From assembly GCA_036172665.1 (NCBI GenBank), contig JAYKNF010000013.1, forward strand, positions 3,906,001 through 3,970,000: a stretch of 64,000 nt of DNA, written 5' to 3'. The notes beneath the pieces are model-generated. The model saw only the letters and a program-made list of their open reading frames with translations, was not told where the DNA came from and made no database searches. The stretch's first letter is position 1; every line of letters begins with the position of its first letter. Source of the stretch: Prosopocoilus inquinatus. Taxonomy: Eukaryota; Arthropoda; Insecta; Coleoptera; Lucanidae. The position numbers were made by a program, and so were the translations under genes. Positions 1 to 9,683 of this stretch are shown in pieces.

Positions 1-458
1 GGCACAAAGCAAATTTTAGAACCTCCTCCGATCTTAACCTTGAACCCTCAAGGTCATTTCAAAGTTACCTCTCGGATACGTTAGGAACAGGTCGATTCTG
101 GAACCTCCTCTAATCTTGACCTTGATCGAGGTCACCTCAAGGTTATGGCCTTGAAGTTTAAGGTCATGGTGAACGTTTGCTCAATGCCCAATCAATGACA
201 TTGAAAAGAAAAGTGATTTTCTAACCTCCTCAATGAGAGGGGAATGTTTGGCCGGAGGAGCTTCCAGATTTAATTTCAGTCGCAAAAAAATCATACTGAA
301 AATAAATTTAACTGCATAGATAGGTATATAAGGCCTACAAACACTTGGGAGGTGGGAGGGAAGCTGTAACCTTGCAGAAGGGCAGTCACGCTGAAGGTCA
401 CTTCAAGGTCACTTCGAGGTCCCTCTAACCTTGACATAACATTTTCATTGGAGTCACT

Positions 459-476
459 TCAAGGTCATGACCTTGA
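459..476. promoter_or_regulatory. Perfect 18-bp palindrome of two nuclear-receptor-type half-sites
   Basis: TCAAGGTCATGACCTTGA is its own reverse complement. It consists of two TCAAGGTCA sites head to head with no spacer. TCAAGGTCA is the extended half-site bound by monomeric receptors of the FTZ-F1/ERR type, and AGGTCA inverted repeats are bound by receptor dimers. Whether this copy is bound is unknown; the density of similar half-sites in the flank suggests it may simply be repeat-borne. Confidence 0.45.
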
Positions 477-577
477 CCATGGAGATTATGGTAAGGTAAC
501 GTCAGGCATAGGCCGATTCTGGAACCTCCACCTCAATGTCATGGCTTTGAACTTGAAGGTCATGGTGATGTCACGTC

Positions 578-667
578 AGGAATAGGCCGATTCTGGAACC
601 TCCTCCGACCTTGACCTTGAATTTTATTGGTCAAGGTCGGAGGAGGTTCCAGAATCGGCCTATTCCT
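578..667. repeat. Perfect inverted repeat, 39-bp arms, 12-nt loop
   Basis: The left arm at 578-616 is the exact reverse complement of the right arm at 629-667, with the 12-nt loop at 617-628. The arm carries the same 'gattctggaacctcc...gaccttgacc' phrase found elsewhere in the flank. The 149-bp satellite starts just after the right arm, so the fold-back marks the edge of the satellite block. Confidence 0.9.
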
Positions 668-1349
668 ACTACTGATGGACTCCAGTAACTCTGATGTGAG
701 ATACAAAGTTTTTGGACGCAGCAGAAGCTGGAAATAGTTTTGAACGAAACAACACGTATTAGCGTTGTTCCTGTGATGTATCTAATCGATCCTTACTTAG
801 CTACTATGTTATTTGACGTTTCGATGGACTCCAGTAACTCTAATGTGAGATACGAAATTTTCGGACGCAGCAGCAGCTGGAAATAGTTTTAAACGGAACA
901 ACACATATTAGCGTTGTTCCTGTGATGTATCTAATCGATACTTACTCATCTATCATGTTATTTGACGTTTGGACGGACTCCAGTAACTCTGATGTGAGAT
1001 ACAAAGTTCTCGGACGCAGCAGAAGCTGGAAATAGTTTTGAACGAAACAACACGTATTAGCGTTGTTCCTGTGATGTATCTAAACGATCCTTAATTATCT
1101 AACATGTTATTTGACGTTTGGATGGACTCCAGTAAGTCTGATGTGAGATACAAAGTTTTTGGACGCAGCAGGAGCTGGAAATAGTTTTAAACGAAACAAC
1201 ACGTATTAGCGTTGTTCCTGTGCTGTATCTAATCGATCCTTACTTATCTATCGTCTTATTTGACGTTTCGATGGACTCCAGTAACTCTGATGTGAGATAC
1301 GACGTTATCGGACGCAGCAGAAGCTGGAAATAGTTTTAAACGAAACAAC
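668..1349 (+). repeat. 149-bp satellite array, + orientation (about 4.5 copies)
   Basis: The anchor GATGGACTCC (or GACGGACTCC) recurs at 674, 823, 972, 1121 and 1270, exactly 149 bp apart. Copies differ by scattered substitutions. No open frame of note is present. The array stops mid-monomer at 1349, where the same satellite continues in the opposite orientation. Confidence 0.92.
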
Positions 1350-3342
1350 TTAGATAATTAAGGATCGTTTAGATACATCACAGGAACAACGCTAATACGT
1401 GTTGTTTCGTTCAAAACTATTTCCAGCTTCTGCTGCGTCCGAGAACTTTGTATCTCACATCAGAGTTACTGGAGTCCGTCCAAACGTCAAATAACATGAT
1501 AGATGAGTAAGGATCGATTAGATACATCACAGGAACAACGCTAATACTTGTTGTTTCGTTTAAAACTATTTCTAGCTTCAGCTGCGTCCGAGAACTTCGT
1601 ATCTCACATCAAAGTTACTGGAGTCCATCGAAACGCCAAGTAACATGATAGATGAGTAAGGATCGATTAGATACATCACAGGAACAACGCTAATGCGTGT
1701 TGTTTCGTTTAAAACTATTTCTAGCTTCAGCTGCGTCCGAGAACTTCGTATCTCACATCAAAGTTACTGGAGTCCATCGAAACGCCAAATAACATGATAG
1801 ATGAGTAAGGATCGATTAGATACATCACAGGAACAACGTTAATGCGTGTTGTTTCGTTTAAAACTATTTCCAGCTTCTGCTGCGTCCGAGAACTTCGTAT
1901 CTCACATCAGAGTTACTGGAGTCCATCCAAACGTCAAATAACATGATAGATAAGTAAGGATCGATTAGATACATCACAGGAACAACGTTAATACGTGTTG
2001 TTTCGTTTAAAACTATTTCCAGCTTCAGCTGCGTCCGAAAACGTCGTATCTCACATCAGAGTTACTGGAGTCCATCGAAACGTCAAATAACATGATAGAT
2101 AAGTAAGGATCGATTAGATACAGCACAGGAACAACGCTAATACGTGTTGTTTCGTTCAAAACTATTTCCAGCTTCTGCTGCGTCCGAGAACTTTGTATCT
2201 CACATCAGAGTTACTGGAGTCCGTCCAAACGTCAAATAACATGATAGATGAGTAAGGATCGATTAGATACATCACAGGAACAACGCTAATGCGTGTTGTT
2301 TCGTTTAAAACTATTTCCAGCTGCTGCTGCGTCCGAAAATTTCGTATCTCACATTAGAGTTACTGGAGTCCATCGAAACGTCAAATAACATAGTAGCTAA
2401 ATAAGGATCGATTAGATATATCACAGGAACAACTCTAATACGTGTTGTTTCGTTCAAAACTATTTCCAGCTTCTGCTGCGTCCAAAAATTTTGTATCTCA
2501 CATCAGAGTTACTGGAGTCCATCCAAACGTAAAATAACATGATAGATGAGTAAGGATCGATTAGATACAGCACAGGAACAACGCTAATACGTGTTGTTTC
2601 GTTTAAAACTATTTCCAGCTCCTGCTGCGTCCAAAAACTCTGTATCTCACATCAGAGTTACTGGAGTCCATCCAAACGTAAAATAACATGATAGATGAGT
2701 AAGGATCGATTAGATACATCACAGGAACAACGCTAATGCGTGTTGTTTCGTTTAAAACTATTTCCAGCTTCTGCTGCGTCCGAGAACTTCGTATCTCACA
2801 TCAGAGTTACTGGAGTCCATCCAAACGTCAAATAACATGATAGATAAGTAAGGATCGATTAGATACATCACAGGAACAACGCTAATACGTGTTGTTTCGT
2901 TTAAAACTGTTTCCAGCTTCAGCTGCGTCCGAAAACGTCGTATCTCTCATCAGAGTTACTGGAGTCCATCGAAACGTCAAATAACATGATAGATAAGTAA
3001 GGATCGATTAGATACAGCACAGGAACAACGCTAATACGTGTTGTTTCGTTTAAAACTATTTCCAGCTCCTGCTACGTCCAAAAATTTTGTATCTCACATC
3101 AGAGTTACTGGAGTCCATCCAAACGTAAAATAACATGATAGATGAGTAAGGATCGATTAGATACAGCACAGGAACAACGCTAATACGTGTTGTTTCGTTC
3201 AAAACTATTTCCAGCTTCTGCTGCGTCCAAAAATTTTGTATCTCACATCAGAGTTACTGGAGTCCATCCAAACGTCAAATAACATGTTAGATAAGTAAGG
3301 ATCGTTTAGATACATCACAGGAACAACGCTAATACGTGTTGT
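1350..3342 (-). repeat. 149-bp satellite array, - orientation (about 13.4 copies)
   Basis: The reverse-complement anchor GGAGTCC recurs every 149 bp (1471, 1620, 1769, 1918 and on to 3259). The first about 135 bp (from 1350) are the reverse complement of about 970-1102, sharing variants such as the 'gtccgtcc' and 'aattaaggatcgttt' forms, so the flip copied or inverted a local monomer. The array ends mid-monomer at 3342, where the long-unit family starts. Confidence 0.92.
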
Positions 3343-4576
3343 CGCTGTAAGGAAACCTTGACACTTGACATATGTAATATTATATATCTGTACGGCCAGT
3401 CGTGGGGCCGGAGCACCGGTGGTCGGAAGGGTGGGGGGGCGTGCTGCCTATCGACAGTGATCTAACCTGAAAGCGACGCGCGAACTCTTTCGCGTGTGTC
3501 GTGTTACGCCGGCAGTCGGCCCGGCGGCGGAGGGAGTACGTGCGCCGCCGGTCGAACGTGACCTAATCTAAAGCCGCCGACGCGATCTCTTTCGCCGCGC
3601 GGACGCGTTCGAACATAATTTCGACCGTACATATTACGTAAATAGATGAATAAAGGAGGCTTTGGATGTTCGTTTGTGATTAAAAAAAAATGCGAGCGCG
3701 GGGAGGTCGATTCGTTCGCTCTCCGGCCGGCAATTAAAGCGGGAAATTTAAGGGAAAAAATTAAAAAAAATCGATAAAAATTTTAAAAAATTAAAAATTA
3801 AGAGAACGGAAAAATTGAAAAAATTGGGGAAAAATATTCAAAATTTCGGGGGGAAATTTAAAAAAAATTAGGGAAACGGATTTCCACTTCTTACATTTTC
3901 CTTCCCTTTTTTTCGAAAATTGTTCAAGGTCAACCCAACCGACGCCAACCCAAGCGAAGCCAACCCAGACGGCGAAAAAAAATTTAAAAATTAGGAGAAC
4001 GGAAAAATTGAAAAAATTGGGGAAAAATATTCAAAATTTCGGGAAAAAATTGAAAAAATCGAAAAAAATAGGAAAAAATTCTAAGAATAGAGGAAGCCGA
4101 TTATTGACGTTTTACAACTTTTTTAAAACATTTTTCCTCACTTTCTCTTACATATTCTTTAACTCTTTTTTTTTAATTGTTCAAGGTCAACTCAAACGGC
4201 GCCAACAAAAGCGAGGCCAACCCAGATGACAGAAAAATTTTATTTCAAAGAAAACGAAAAAATTTAAAGAATTAGGGAAAAATGTAGTAAATTTCGAGAA
4301 AAAATTGAAAAAAATGGAAGAAAAATGGAAAAAATTCTAAAAATTAAGGAAACCGATTTCTTAAGTTTTCCAACAATTTTTCTCACTTTTTCTTAAACTT
4401 TCCTTCCCTTTCTTTTGTAAAATTGTTCAAGGTGAACCCAACCGACGCCAACCCAAGCGAGGCCAACCCAGACGGCGAAAAAAAAATTAAAAATTAGGAG
4501 AACAGAAAAATTGAAAAAATTGGGGAAAAATACTCAAAATTTCGAATATTAGAAAAATCAATTGTTAAAGTTTTCC
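3343..4576 (-). repeat. Partial long-unit spacer in - orientation (truncated core plus three-subunit AT block)
   Basis: This is the reverse complement of the core 5' part (to about 3740) followed by an AT-rich block (about 3741-4570) with three subunits, marked by CCAACCC clusters near 3930, 4190 and 4440. The core carries the 'A-type' variants (gccggcag, gagttcgcgc and actgtcgataggc in unit sense), shared with the spacers at 15,262, 24,959 and 58,151. It is cut by satellite at 3342/3343 and by an inverted long-unit fragment at 4576/4577. Short open frames here are AT-rich noise. Confidence 0.85.
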
Positions 4577-4994
4577 CGTGTCGCGCGATCGTTGCCAACC
4601 AACCCTCGTCGATCCCATCTTTTACCCGGCGGCAAATTCAAATGCAGATTCAAATGAGCTCCGTCAAAATCTCGACGCGTTCGGTCGAGCGTACACGCGA
4701 CGGCACAATGCAAATCGTGAAGAATTTAACCGGCAAAACGACGCCGCCGCCGCCGCCGCGATCGTCTTATAACCTTTTTTCTGATTACCGGAGTAACATC
4801 GGAGAAATGGAATTTGGAGGTTTTCAGTTGTTTTTAACACTTACTTTTTTTCAGTGGAAACACTTTTTCACTGTTACACACGCGTTCGTGTCACATTTTC
4901 GATATCACCCCGTATATCTCTCGCCATGTGGTAAACGTTACGTTCGTAAAGCTACCTTCTTCTACGTCGGAAAGAATTCGACGCGATCGATTTA
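4577..4994 (+). repeat. Partial long-unit core, + orientation
   Basis: It starts inside the core at CGTGTCGCGCGATCG, with no upstream half. It retains the GCC-repeat segment, the TTTTTTTCAG acceptor-like site and the 46-codon exon-2-like segment that stops at the array boundary. This copy has private variants ('ttttacccgg' for 'ttttacgcgg'; 'atgcagattc' for 'atgcaaattc'), so it is slightly diverged from the rest. Confidence 0.85.
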
Positions 4995-5065
4995 GACCTT
5001 TCGTTTGATACGCGACAACCCGGGTTTACGTTCTACGCGACCGATTTCGATCATTGCGGCGCCAT
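4995..5065 (+). repeat. Remnant of a 120-bp array (less than one monomer)
   Basis: Only the array end that adjoins the TATA/hairpin block survives: the 'ttctacgcgaccgatttcgatcattgcg' edge variant preceded by 'cctttcgtttgatacgcgac'. Loss of all interior monomers while both flanks remain shows that array length can collapse to about zero. Confidence 0.85.
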
Positions 5066-5111
5066 AGGAACCCCTTAAGTACACTTTTCCGAGTTTCTTT
5101 TCTTATATATG

Positions 5112-5144
5112 ACAAGTGGGATCCGCTACGCTCCGCCCACTTGT
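5112..5144 (+). repeat. Short hairpin downstream of the TATA-like box
   Basis: ACAAGTGGG (5112-5120) is complementary to CCCACTTGT (5136-5144) with a 15-nt loop. It lies immediately after TATATAT and is present in every TATA/hairpin block (for example 11,622-11,654), always at the same distance from the box. If the box is used, the stem would sit at the transcript 5' end. Confidence 0.75.
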
Positions 5145-5152
5145 GGGTATGA

Positions 5153-5218
5153 ACAGAGGCTTGTGTGGACAGAGGCTTTGTATAGACGGAGGTTTCGTTT
5201 GGACGGAAGAGGTGAGAG
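5153..5218 (+). repeat. 17-bp minisatellite, about four diverged copies
   Basis: Copies start at 5153, 5169, 5186 and 5203 (acagaggcttgtgtgg, acagaggctttgtatag, acggaggtttcgtttgg, acggaagaggtgagag). The same four copies occur in all units with no length change. The last copy contains the GAG|GTGAGA splice-donor-like sequence. Confidence 0.7.
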
Positions 5219-5455
5219 ATCTGCGCGCTGTTTGGGCCGCTAGCCTTTGGGGGCTCGCGGCACCTAGGGACTTGGAAGAATGTTGGAAAACTTTAAGAAT
5301 TGATTTTTCTAATTTTCGAAATTTTGAGTATTTTTCCCCAATTTTTTCAATTTTTCCGTTCTCCTAATTTATAAATTTTTTTTCGCCTTCTGGGTTGGCC
5401 TCGCTTGGGTTGGCGTCGGTTGGGTTGACCTTGAACAATTTTACAAAAGAAAGGG

Positions 5456-6837
5456 TTTGATACGCGACAACCCGGGTTTACGTTCGACGCGTCCGATTTC
5501 GATCATTGCAGCGCCATCTTCTATCGAAAAATCGAACCGACGCGATTTTCCGTCGCCGCTCGGCGAGACCTTTCGTTTGATGCGCGACAACCCGGGTTTA
5601 CGTTCGACGCGTCCAGTCTCGATCATTGCAGCGCCATCTTCGATCGAAAAATCGAACCGACGCGATTTTCCGTCGCCGCTCGGCGAGACCTTTCGTTTGA
5701 TACGCGACAATCCGGGTTTACGATCGACGCGTCCGATTTCGATCATTGCAGCGCCATCTTCGATCGAAAAATCGAACCGACGCGATTTTCCGTCGCCGCT
5801 CGGCGAGACCTTTCGTTTGATACGCGACAACCCTGGTTTACGTTCGACGCGTCCAGTTTCGATCATTGCAGCGCCATCTTCTATCGAAAAATCGAACCGA
5901 CGCGATTTTCCGTCGCCGCTCGGCGAGACCTTTCGTTTGATGCGCGACAACCCGGGTTTACGTTCGACGCGTCCAGTTTCGATCATTGAAGCGCCATCTT
6001 CTATCGAAAAATCGAACCGACGCGATTTTCCGTCGCCGCTCGGCGAGACCTTTCGTTTGATGCGCGACAACCCGGGTTTACGTTCGACGCGTCCAGTTTC
6101 GAACATTGCAGCGCCATCTTCTATCGAAAAATCGAACCGACGCGATTTTCCGTCGCCGCTCGGCGAGACCTTTCGTTTGATGCGCGACAACCCGGGTTTA
6201 CGTTCGACGCGTCCAGTTTCGATCATTGCAGCGCCATCTTCGATCGAAAAATCGAACCGAAGCGATTTTCCGTTGCCGCTCGGCGAGACCTTTCGTTTGA
6301 TACGCGACAACCCGGGTTTACGTTCGACGCGTCCGATTTCGATCATTGCAGCGCCATCTTCGATCGAAAAATCGAACCGACGCGATTTTCCGTCGCCGCT
6401 CGGCGAGACCTTTCGTTTGATACGCGACAACCCGGGTTTACGTTCGACGCGTCCGATTTCGATCATTGCAGCGCCATCTTCGATCGAAAAATCGAACCGA
6501 CGCGATTTTCCGTCGCCGCTCGGCGAGACCTTTCGTTTGATACGCGACAACCCGGGTTTACGTTAGACGCGTCCGATTTCGATCATTGCAGCGCCATCTT
6601 CGATCGAAAAATCGAACCGACGCGATTTTCCGTCGCCGCTCGGCGAGACCTTTCGTTTGATACGCGACAATCCGGGTTTACGTTCGACGCGTCCGATTTC
6701 GATCATTGCAGCGCCATCTTCGATCGAAAAATCGAACCGACGCGATTTTCCTTCGCCGCTCGGCGAGACCTTTCGTTTGATACGCGACAACCCGGATTTA
6801 CGTTCTACGCGACCGATTTCGATCATTGCGGCGCCAT
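5456..6837 (+). repeat. 120-bp satellite array 1 (about 11.5 monomers)
   Basis: Monomers are 120 bp and differ by a few substitutions each. Markers include 'gatcgacgcg' near 5711, 'accctggttt' near 5831 and 'aagcgattttccgttg' near 6260. The array lacks the core-side edge variant because it is fused directly to AT sequence. It equals the next array plus six extra monomers (720 bp). Confidence 0.95.
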
Positions 6838-7227
6838 AGGAACCCCTTAAGTACACTTTTCCGAGTTTCTTTTCTTATATATGACAAGTGGGATCCGCTA
6901 CGCTCCGCCCACTTGTGGGTATGAACAGAGGCTTGTGTGGACAGAGGCTTTGTATAGACGGAGGTTTCGTTTGGACCGAAGAGGTGAGAGATCTGCGCGC
7001 TGTTTGGGCCGCTAGCCTTTGGGGGCTCGCGGCACCTAGGGACTTGGAAGAATGTTGGAAAACTTTAAGAATTGATTTTTCTAATTTTCGAAATTTTGAG
7101 TATTTTTCCCCAATTTTTTCAATTTTTCCGTTCTCCTAATTTATAAATTTTTTTTCGCCTTCTGGGTTGGCCTCGCTTGGGTTGGCGTCGGTTGGGTTCA
7201 CCTTGAACAATTTTACAAAAGAAAGGG
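6838..7227 (+). repeat. TATA/hairpin block plus truncated AT subunit, second copy
   Basis: Near-identical to 5066-5455, including 'gagatct' and the same fusion point to the array ('gaaaggg|tttgat'). The pair shows that block plus fused array was tandemly duplicated after the core was lost. Confidence 0.9.
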
Positions 7228-7889
7228 TTTGATACGCGACAACCCGGGTTTACGTTCGACGCGTCCGATTTCGATCATTGCAGCGCCATCTTCTATCGAA
7301 AAATCGAACCGACGCGATTTTCCGTCGCCGCTCGGCGAGACCTTTCGTTTGATGCGCGACAACCCGGGTTTACGTTCGACGCGTCCAGTCTCGATCATTG
7401 CAGCGCCATCTTCGATCGAAAAATCGAACCGACGCGATTTTCCGTCGCCGCTCGGCGAGACCTTTCGTTTGATACGCGACAATCCGGGTTTACGATCGAC
7501 GCGACCGATTTCGATCATTGCAGCGCCATCTTCGATCGAAAAATCGAACCGACGCGATTTTCCGTCGCCGCTCGGCGAGACCTTTCGTTTGATACGCGAC
7601 AACCCTGGTTTACGTTCGACGCGTCCAGTTTCGATCATTGCAGCGCCATCTTCTATCGAAAAATCGAACCGACGCGATTTTCCGTCGCCGCTCGGCGAGA
7701 CCTTTCGTTTGATACGCGACAACCCGGGTTTACGTTCGACGCGTCCGATTTCGATCATTGCAGCGCCATCTTCGATCGAAAAATCGAACCGACGCGATTT
7801 TCCTTCGCCGCTCGGCGAGACCTTTCGTTTGATACGCGACAACCCGGATTTACGTTCTACGCGACCGATTTCGATCATTGCGGCGCCAT
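7228..7889 (+). repeat. 120-bp satellite array 2 (about 5.5 monomers)
   Basis: Same monomer order as array 1 at both ends, with six interior monomers missing. Block-to-block spacing is 1052 bp here against 1772 bp before, a difference of exactly 720 bp. Confidence 0.95.
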
Positions 7890-8214
7890 AGGAACCCCTT
7901 AAGTACACTTTTCCGAGTTTCTTTTCTTATATATGACAAGTGGGATCCGCTACGCTCCGCCCACTTGTGGGTATGAACAGAGGCTTGTGTGGACAGAGGC
8001 TTTGTATAGACGGAGGTTTCGTTTGGACCGAAGAGGTGAGAGATCTGCGCGCTGTTTGGGCCGCTAGCCTTTGGGGGCTCGCGGCACCTAGGGACTTGGA
8101 AGAATGTTGGAAAACTTTAAGAATTGATTTTTCTAATTTTCGAAATTTTGAGTATTTTTCCCCAATTTTTTCAATTTTTCCGTTCTCCTAATTTATAAAT
8201 TTTTTTTCGCCTTC

Positions 8215-8259
8215 TGGGTTGGCCTCGCTTGGGTTGGCGTCGGTTGGGTTCACCTTGAA
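8215..8259 (+). repeat. G-rich 15-bp minisatellite (three copies)
   Basis: TGGGTTGGCCTCGCT, TGGGTTGGCGTCGGT and a third degenerate copy that runs into an ACCTTGAA tail. Several GG/GGG tracts spaced by short loops make a two-tetrad G-quadruplex possible. One cluster marks each AT subunit throughout the window; in the subunits ending TTGACCTTGAA it also contains the TGACCTTGA half-site seen in the left flank. Confidence 0.7.
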
Positions 8260-9376
8260 CAATTTTACAAAAGAAAGGGAAGGAAAGTTTAAGAAAAAGT
8301 GAGAAAAATTGTTGGAAAACTTAAGAAATCGGTTTCCTTAATTTTTAGAATTTTTTCCATTTTTTTTCGATTTTTTTCAATTTTTTCTCGAAATTTACTA
8401 CATTTTTCCCTAATTCTTTAAATTTTTTCGTTTTCTTTAAAATAAAATTTTTCTGTCATCTGGGTTGGCCTCGCTTGGGTTGGGGCCGTTTGAGTTGACC
8501 TTGAACAATTAAAAAAAAAAAGAGTTAAGGAATATGTAAGAGAAAGTGAGGAAAAATGTTTTAAAAAAGTTGTAAAACGTCAATAATCAGCTTCCTCTAT
8601 TCTTAGAATTTTTTCCTATTTTTTTCGATTTTTTCAATTTTTTCCCGAAATTTTGAATATTTTTCCCCAATTTTTTCAATTTTTCCGTTCTCCTAATTTT
8701 TAAATTTTTTTTCGCCGTCTGGGTTGGCCTCGCTTGAGTTGGTGTCGATTGGGTTGACCTTGAACAATTTTCGAAAAAAAGTGAAGGAAAATGTAAGAAG
8801 TGATGAAATGTTTTAAAAAAGTTGGGAAACTTAAGAAATCCGTTTCCCTAATTTTTAGAATTCTTGTCGATTTTTCTCGATTTTTTTAAATTTCCCCCCC
8901 AAAATTTTGAATATTTTTCCCCAATTTTTTCAATTTTTCCGTTCTCTTAATTTTTAATTTTTTAAAATTTTTATCGATTTTTTTCAATTTTTTCCCTTAA
9001 ATTTCCCGCTTTAATTGCCGGCCGGAGAGCGAACGAATCGACCTCCCCGCGCTCGCATTTTTTTTTAATCACAAACGAACATCCAAAGCCTCCTTTATTC
9101 ATCTATTTACGTAATATGTACGGTCGAAATTATGTTCGAACGTGTCCGCGCGGCGAAAGAGATCGCGTCGGCGGCTTTAGATTAGGTCACGTTCGACCGG
9201 CGGCGCACGTACTCCCTCCGCCGCCGGGCCGACTGCGGGCGTAACACGACACACGCGAAAGAGATCGCAGGTCGCTTTCAGGTTAGATCATTGTCGATAG
9301 TCAGCACGCCCCCCCTCCCTTCCGACCACCGGTGCTCCGGCCCCGCGACTGGCCGTACAGATATATAATATTACAT

Positions 9377-9601
9377 ATGTCAAGTGTCAAGGTTTCCTTA
9401 CTGCGCGTGTCGCGCGATCGTTGCCAACCAACCCTCGTCGATCCCATCTTTTACGCGGCGGCAAATTCAAATGCAAATTCAAATGAGCTCCGTCAAAATC
9501 TCGACGCGTTCGGTCGAGCGTACACGCGACGGCACAATGCAAATCGTGAAGAATTTAACCGGCAAAACGACGCCGCCGCCGCCGCCGCGATCGTCTTATA
9601 A
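9377..9601 (+). CDS. Possible small open frame in the long-unit core (doubtful)
   Basis: From the ATG at 9377 the frame runs 74 codons and ends in an alanine run encoded by (GCC)n. I do not recognise it. It is rich in N, R, E and A in its middle. Copies differ by a 12-bp in-frame duplication (about 70 or 74 codons), which leaves the frame intact. It overlaps another frame that reaches the array boundary at 9824, and both are repeated in every unit. A TATATAA lies only about 10 bp upstream of this ATG, too close to serve as its promoter. Frame conservation could simply reflect recent homogenisation. Confidence 0.12.
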   Translation: MSSVKVSLLRVSRDRCQPTLVDPIFYAAANSNANSNELRQNLDAFGRAYTRRHNANREEFNRQNDAAAAAAIVL

Positions 9602-9683
9602 CCTTTTTTCCGATTACCGGAGTAACATCGGAGAAATGGAATTTGGAGGTTTTCAGTTGTTTTTAACACTTACTTTTTTTCAG

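Larger units (their letters stand above)
1..667. repeat. Left flank: degenerate AGGTCA-rich repeat DNA
   Basis: No gene is visible. The stretch is built from diverged copies of a phrase around 'gattctggaacctcc' (near 91, 513 and 589, and inverted near 641) interspersed with TNAAGGTCA half-sites. I count + strand sites at 48-56, 158-166, 392-400, 403-411, 459-467 and 554-562, and - strand sites at 117-125, 468-476 and 612-620. It differs in composition from everything downstream and looks like older intergenic repeat sequence flanking the satellite block. Confidence 0.7.
5066..5455 (+). repeat. TATA/hairpin block plus one truncated AT subunit
   Basis: It contains the TATA-like box near 5104-5110, the 9-bp stem ACAAGTGGG/CCCACTTGT (5112-5120 and 5136-5144), a 17-bp minisatellite at 5153-5218, exon-1-like codons 5149-5211 with donor GT at 5212, and one G-rich 15-mer cluster near 5390-5435. 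The sequence after the donor is 'gagatct', as in the next two blocks but unlike later units ('gagcgct'). At 5455 the AT block jumps straight into a 120-bp array, skipping a core. Confidence 0.85.

Noticed and set aside
4008..4229. Lys-rich small frame of about 70 codons in the AT block (and its - strand copy near 12,103-12,363)
   Set aside because: Composition is that of poly(A/T)-rich spacer, and neighbouring subunits shift frame freely.
3343..4576. LTR retrotransposon or LINE
   Set aside because: No reverse transcriptase, integrase, primer-binding site, target-site duplication or paired LTR boundaries. The partial copy is explained as a truncated long-unit spacer.
5066..5144. tRNA-like or ncRNA gene at the conserved hairpin after the TATA-like box
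   Set aside because: Only a single 9-bp stem, with no A/B boxes, no T-run terminator and no cloverleaf.
5441..6566. Long overlapping open frames on both strands (369 codons each here; up to about 1078 codons elsewhere)
   Set aside because: They are the 120-bp satellite read in its stop-free frames. They overlap on both strands, begin and end with the arrays, and are broken by the 4-bp slip in many arrays.
5456..6837. CRISPR-like array (regular repeats)
   Set aside because: The 120-bp monomers are contiguous and nearly identical throughout; there are no unique spacers between short repeats and no cas genes.
8215..8259. Telomeric repeat relics (GGGTTGG / CCAACCC)
   Set aside because: No run of TTAGG, TTAGGG or other regular telomere repeat. 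The motif is a 15-bp minisatellite embedded in AT-rich spacer.
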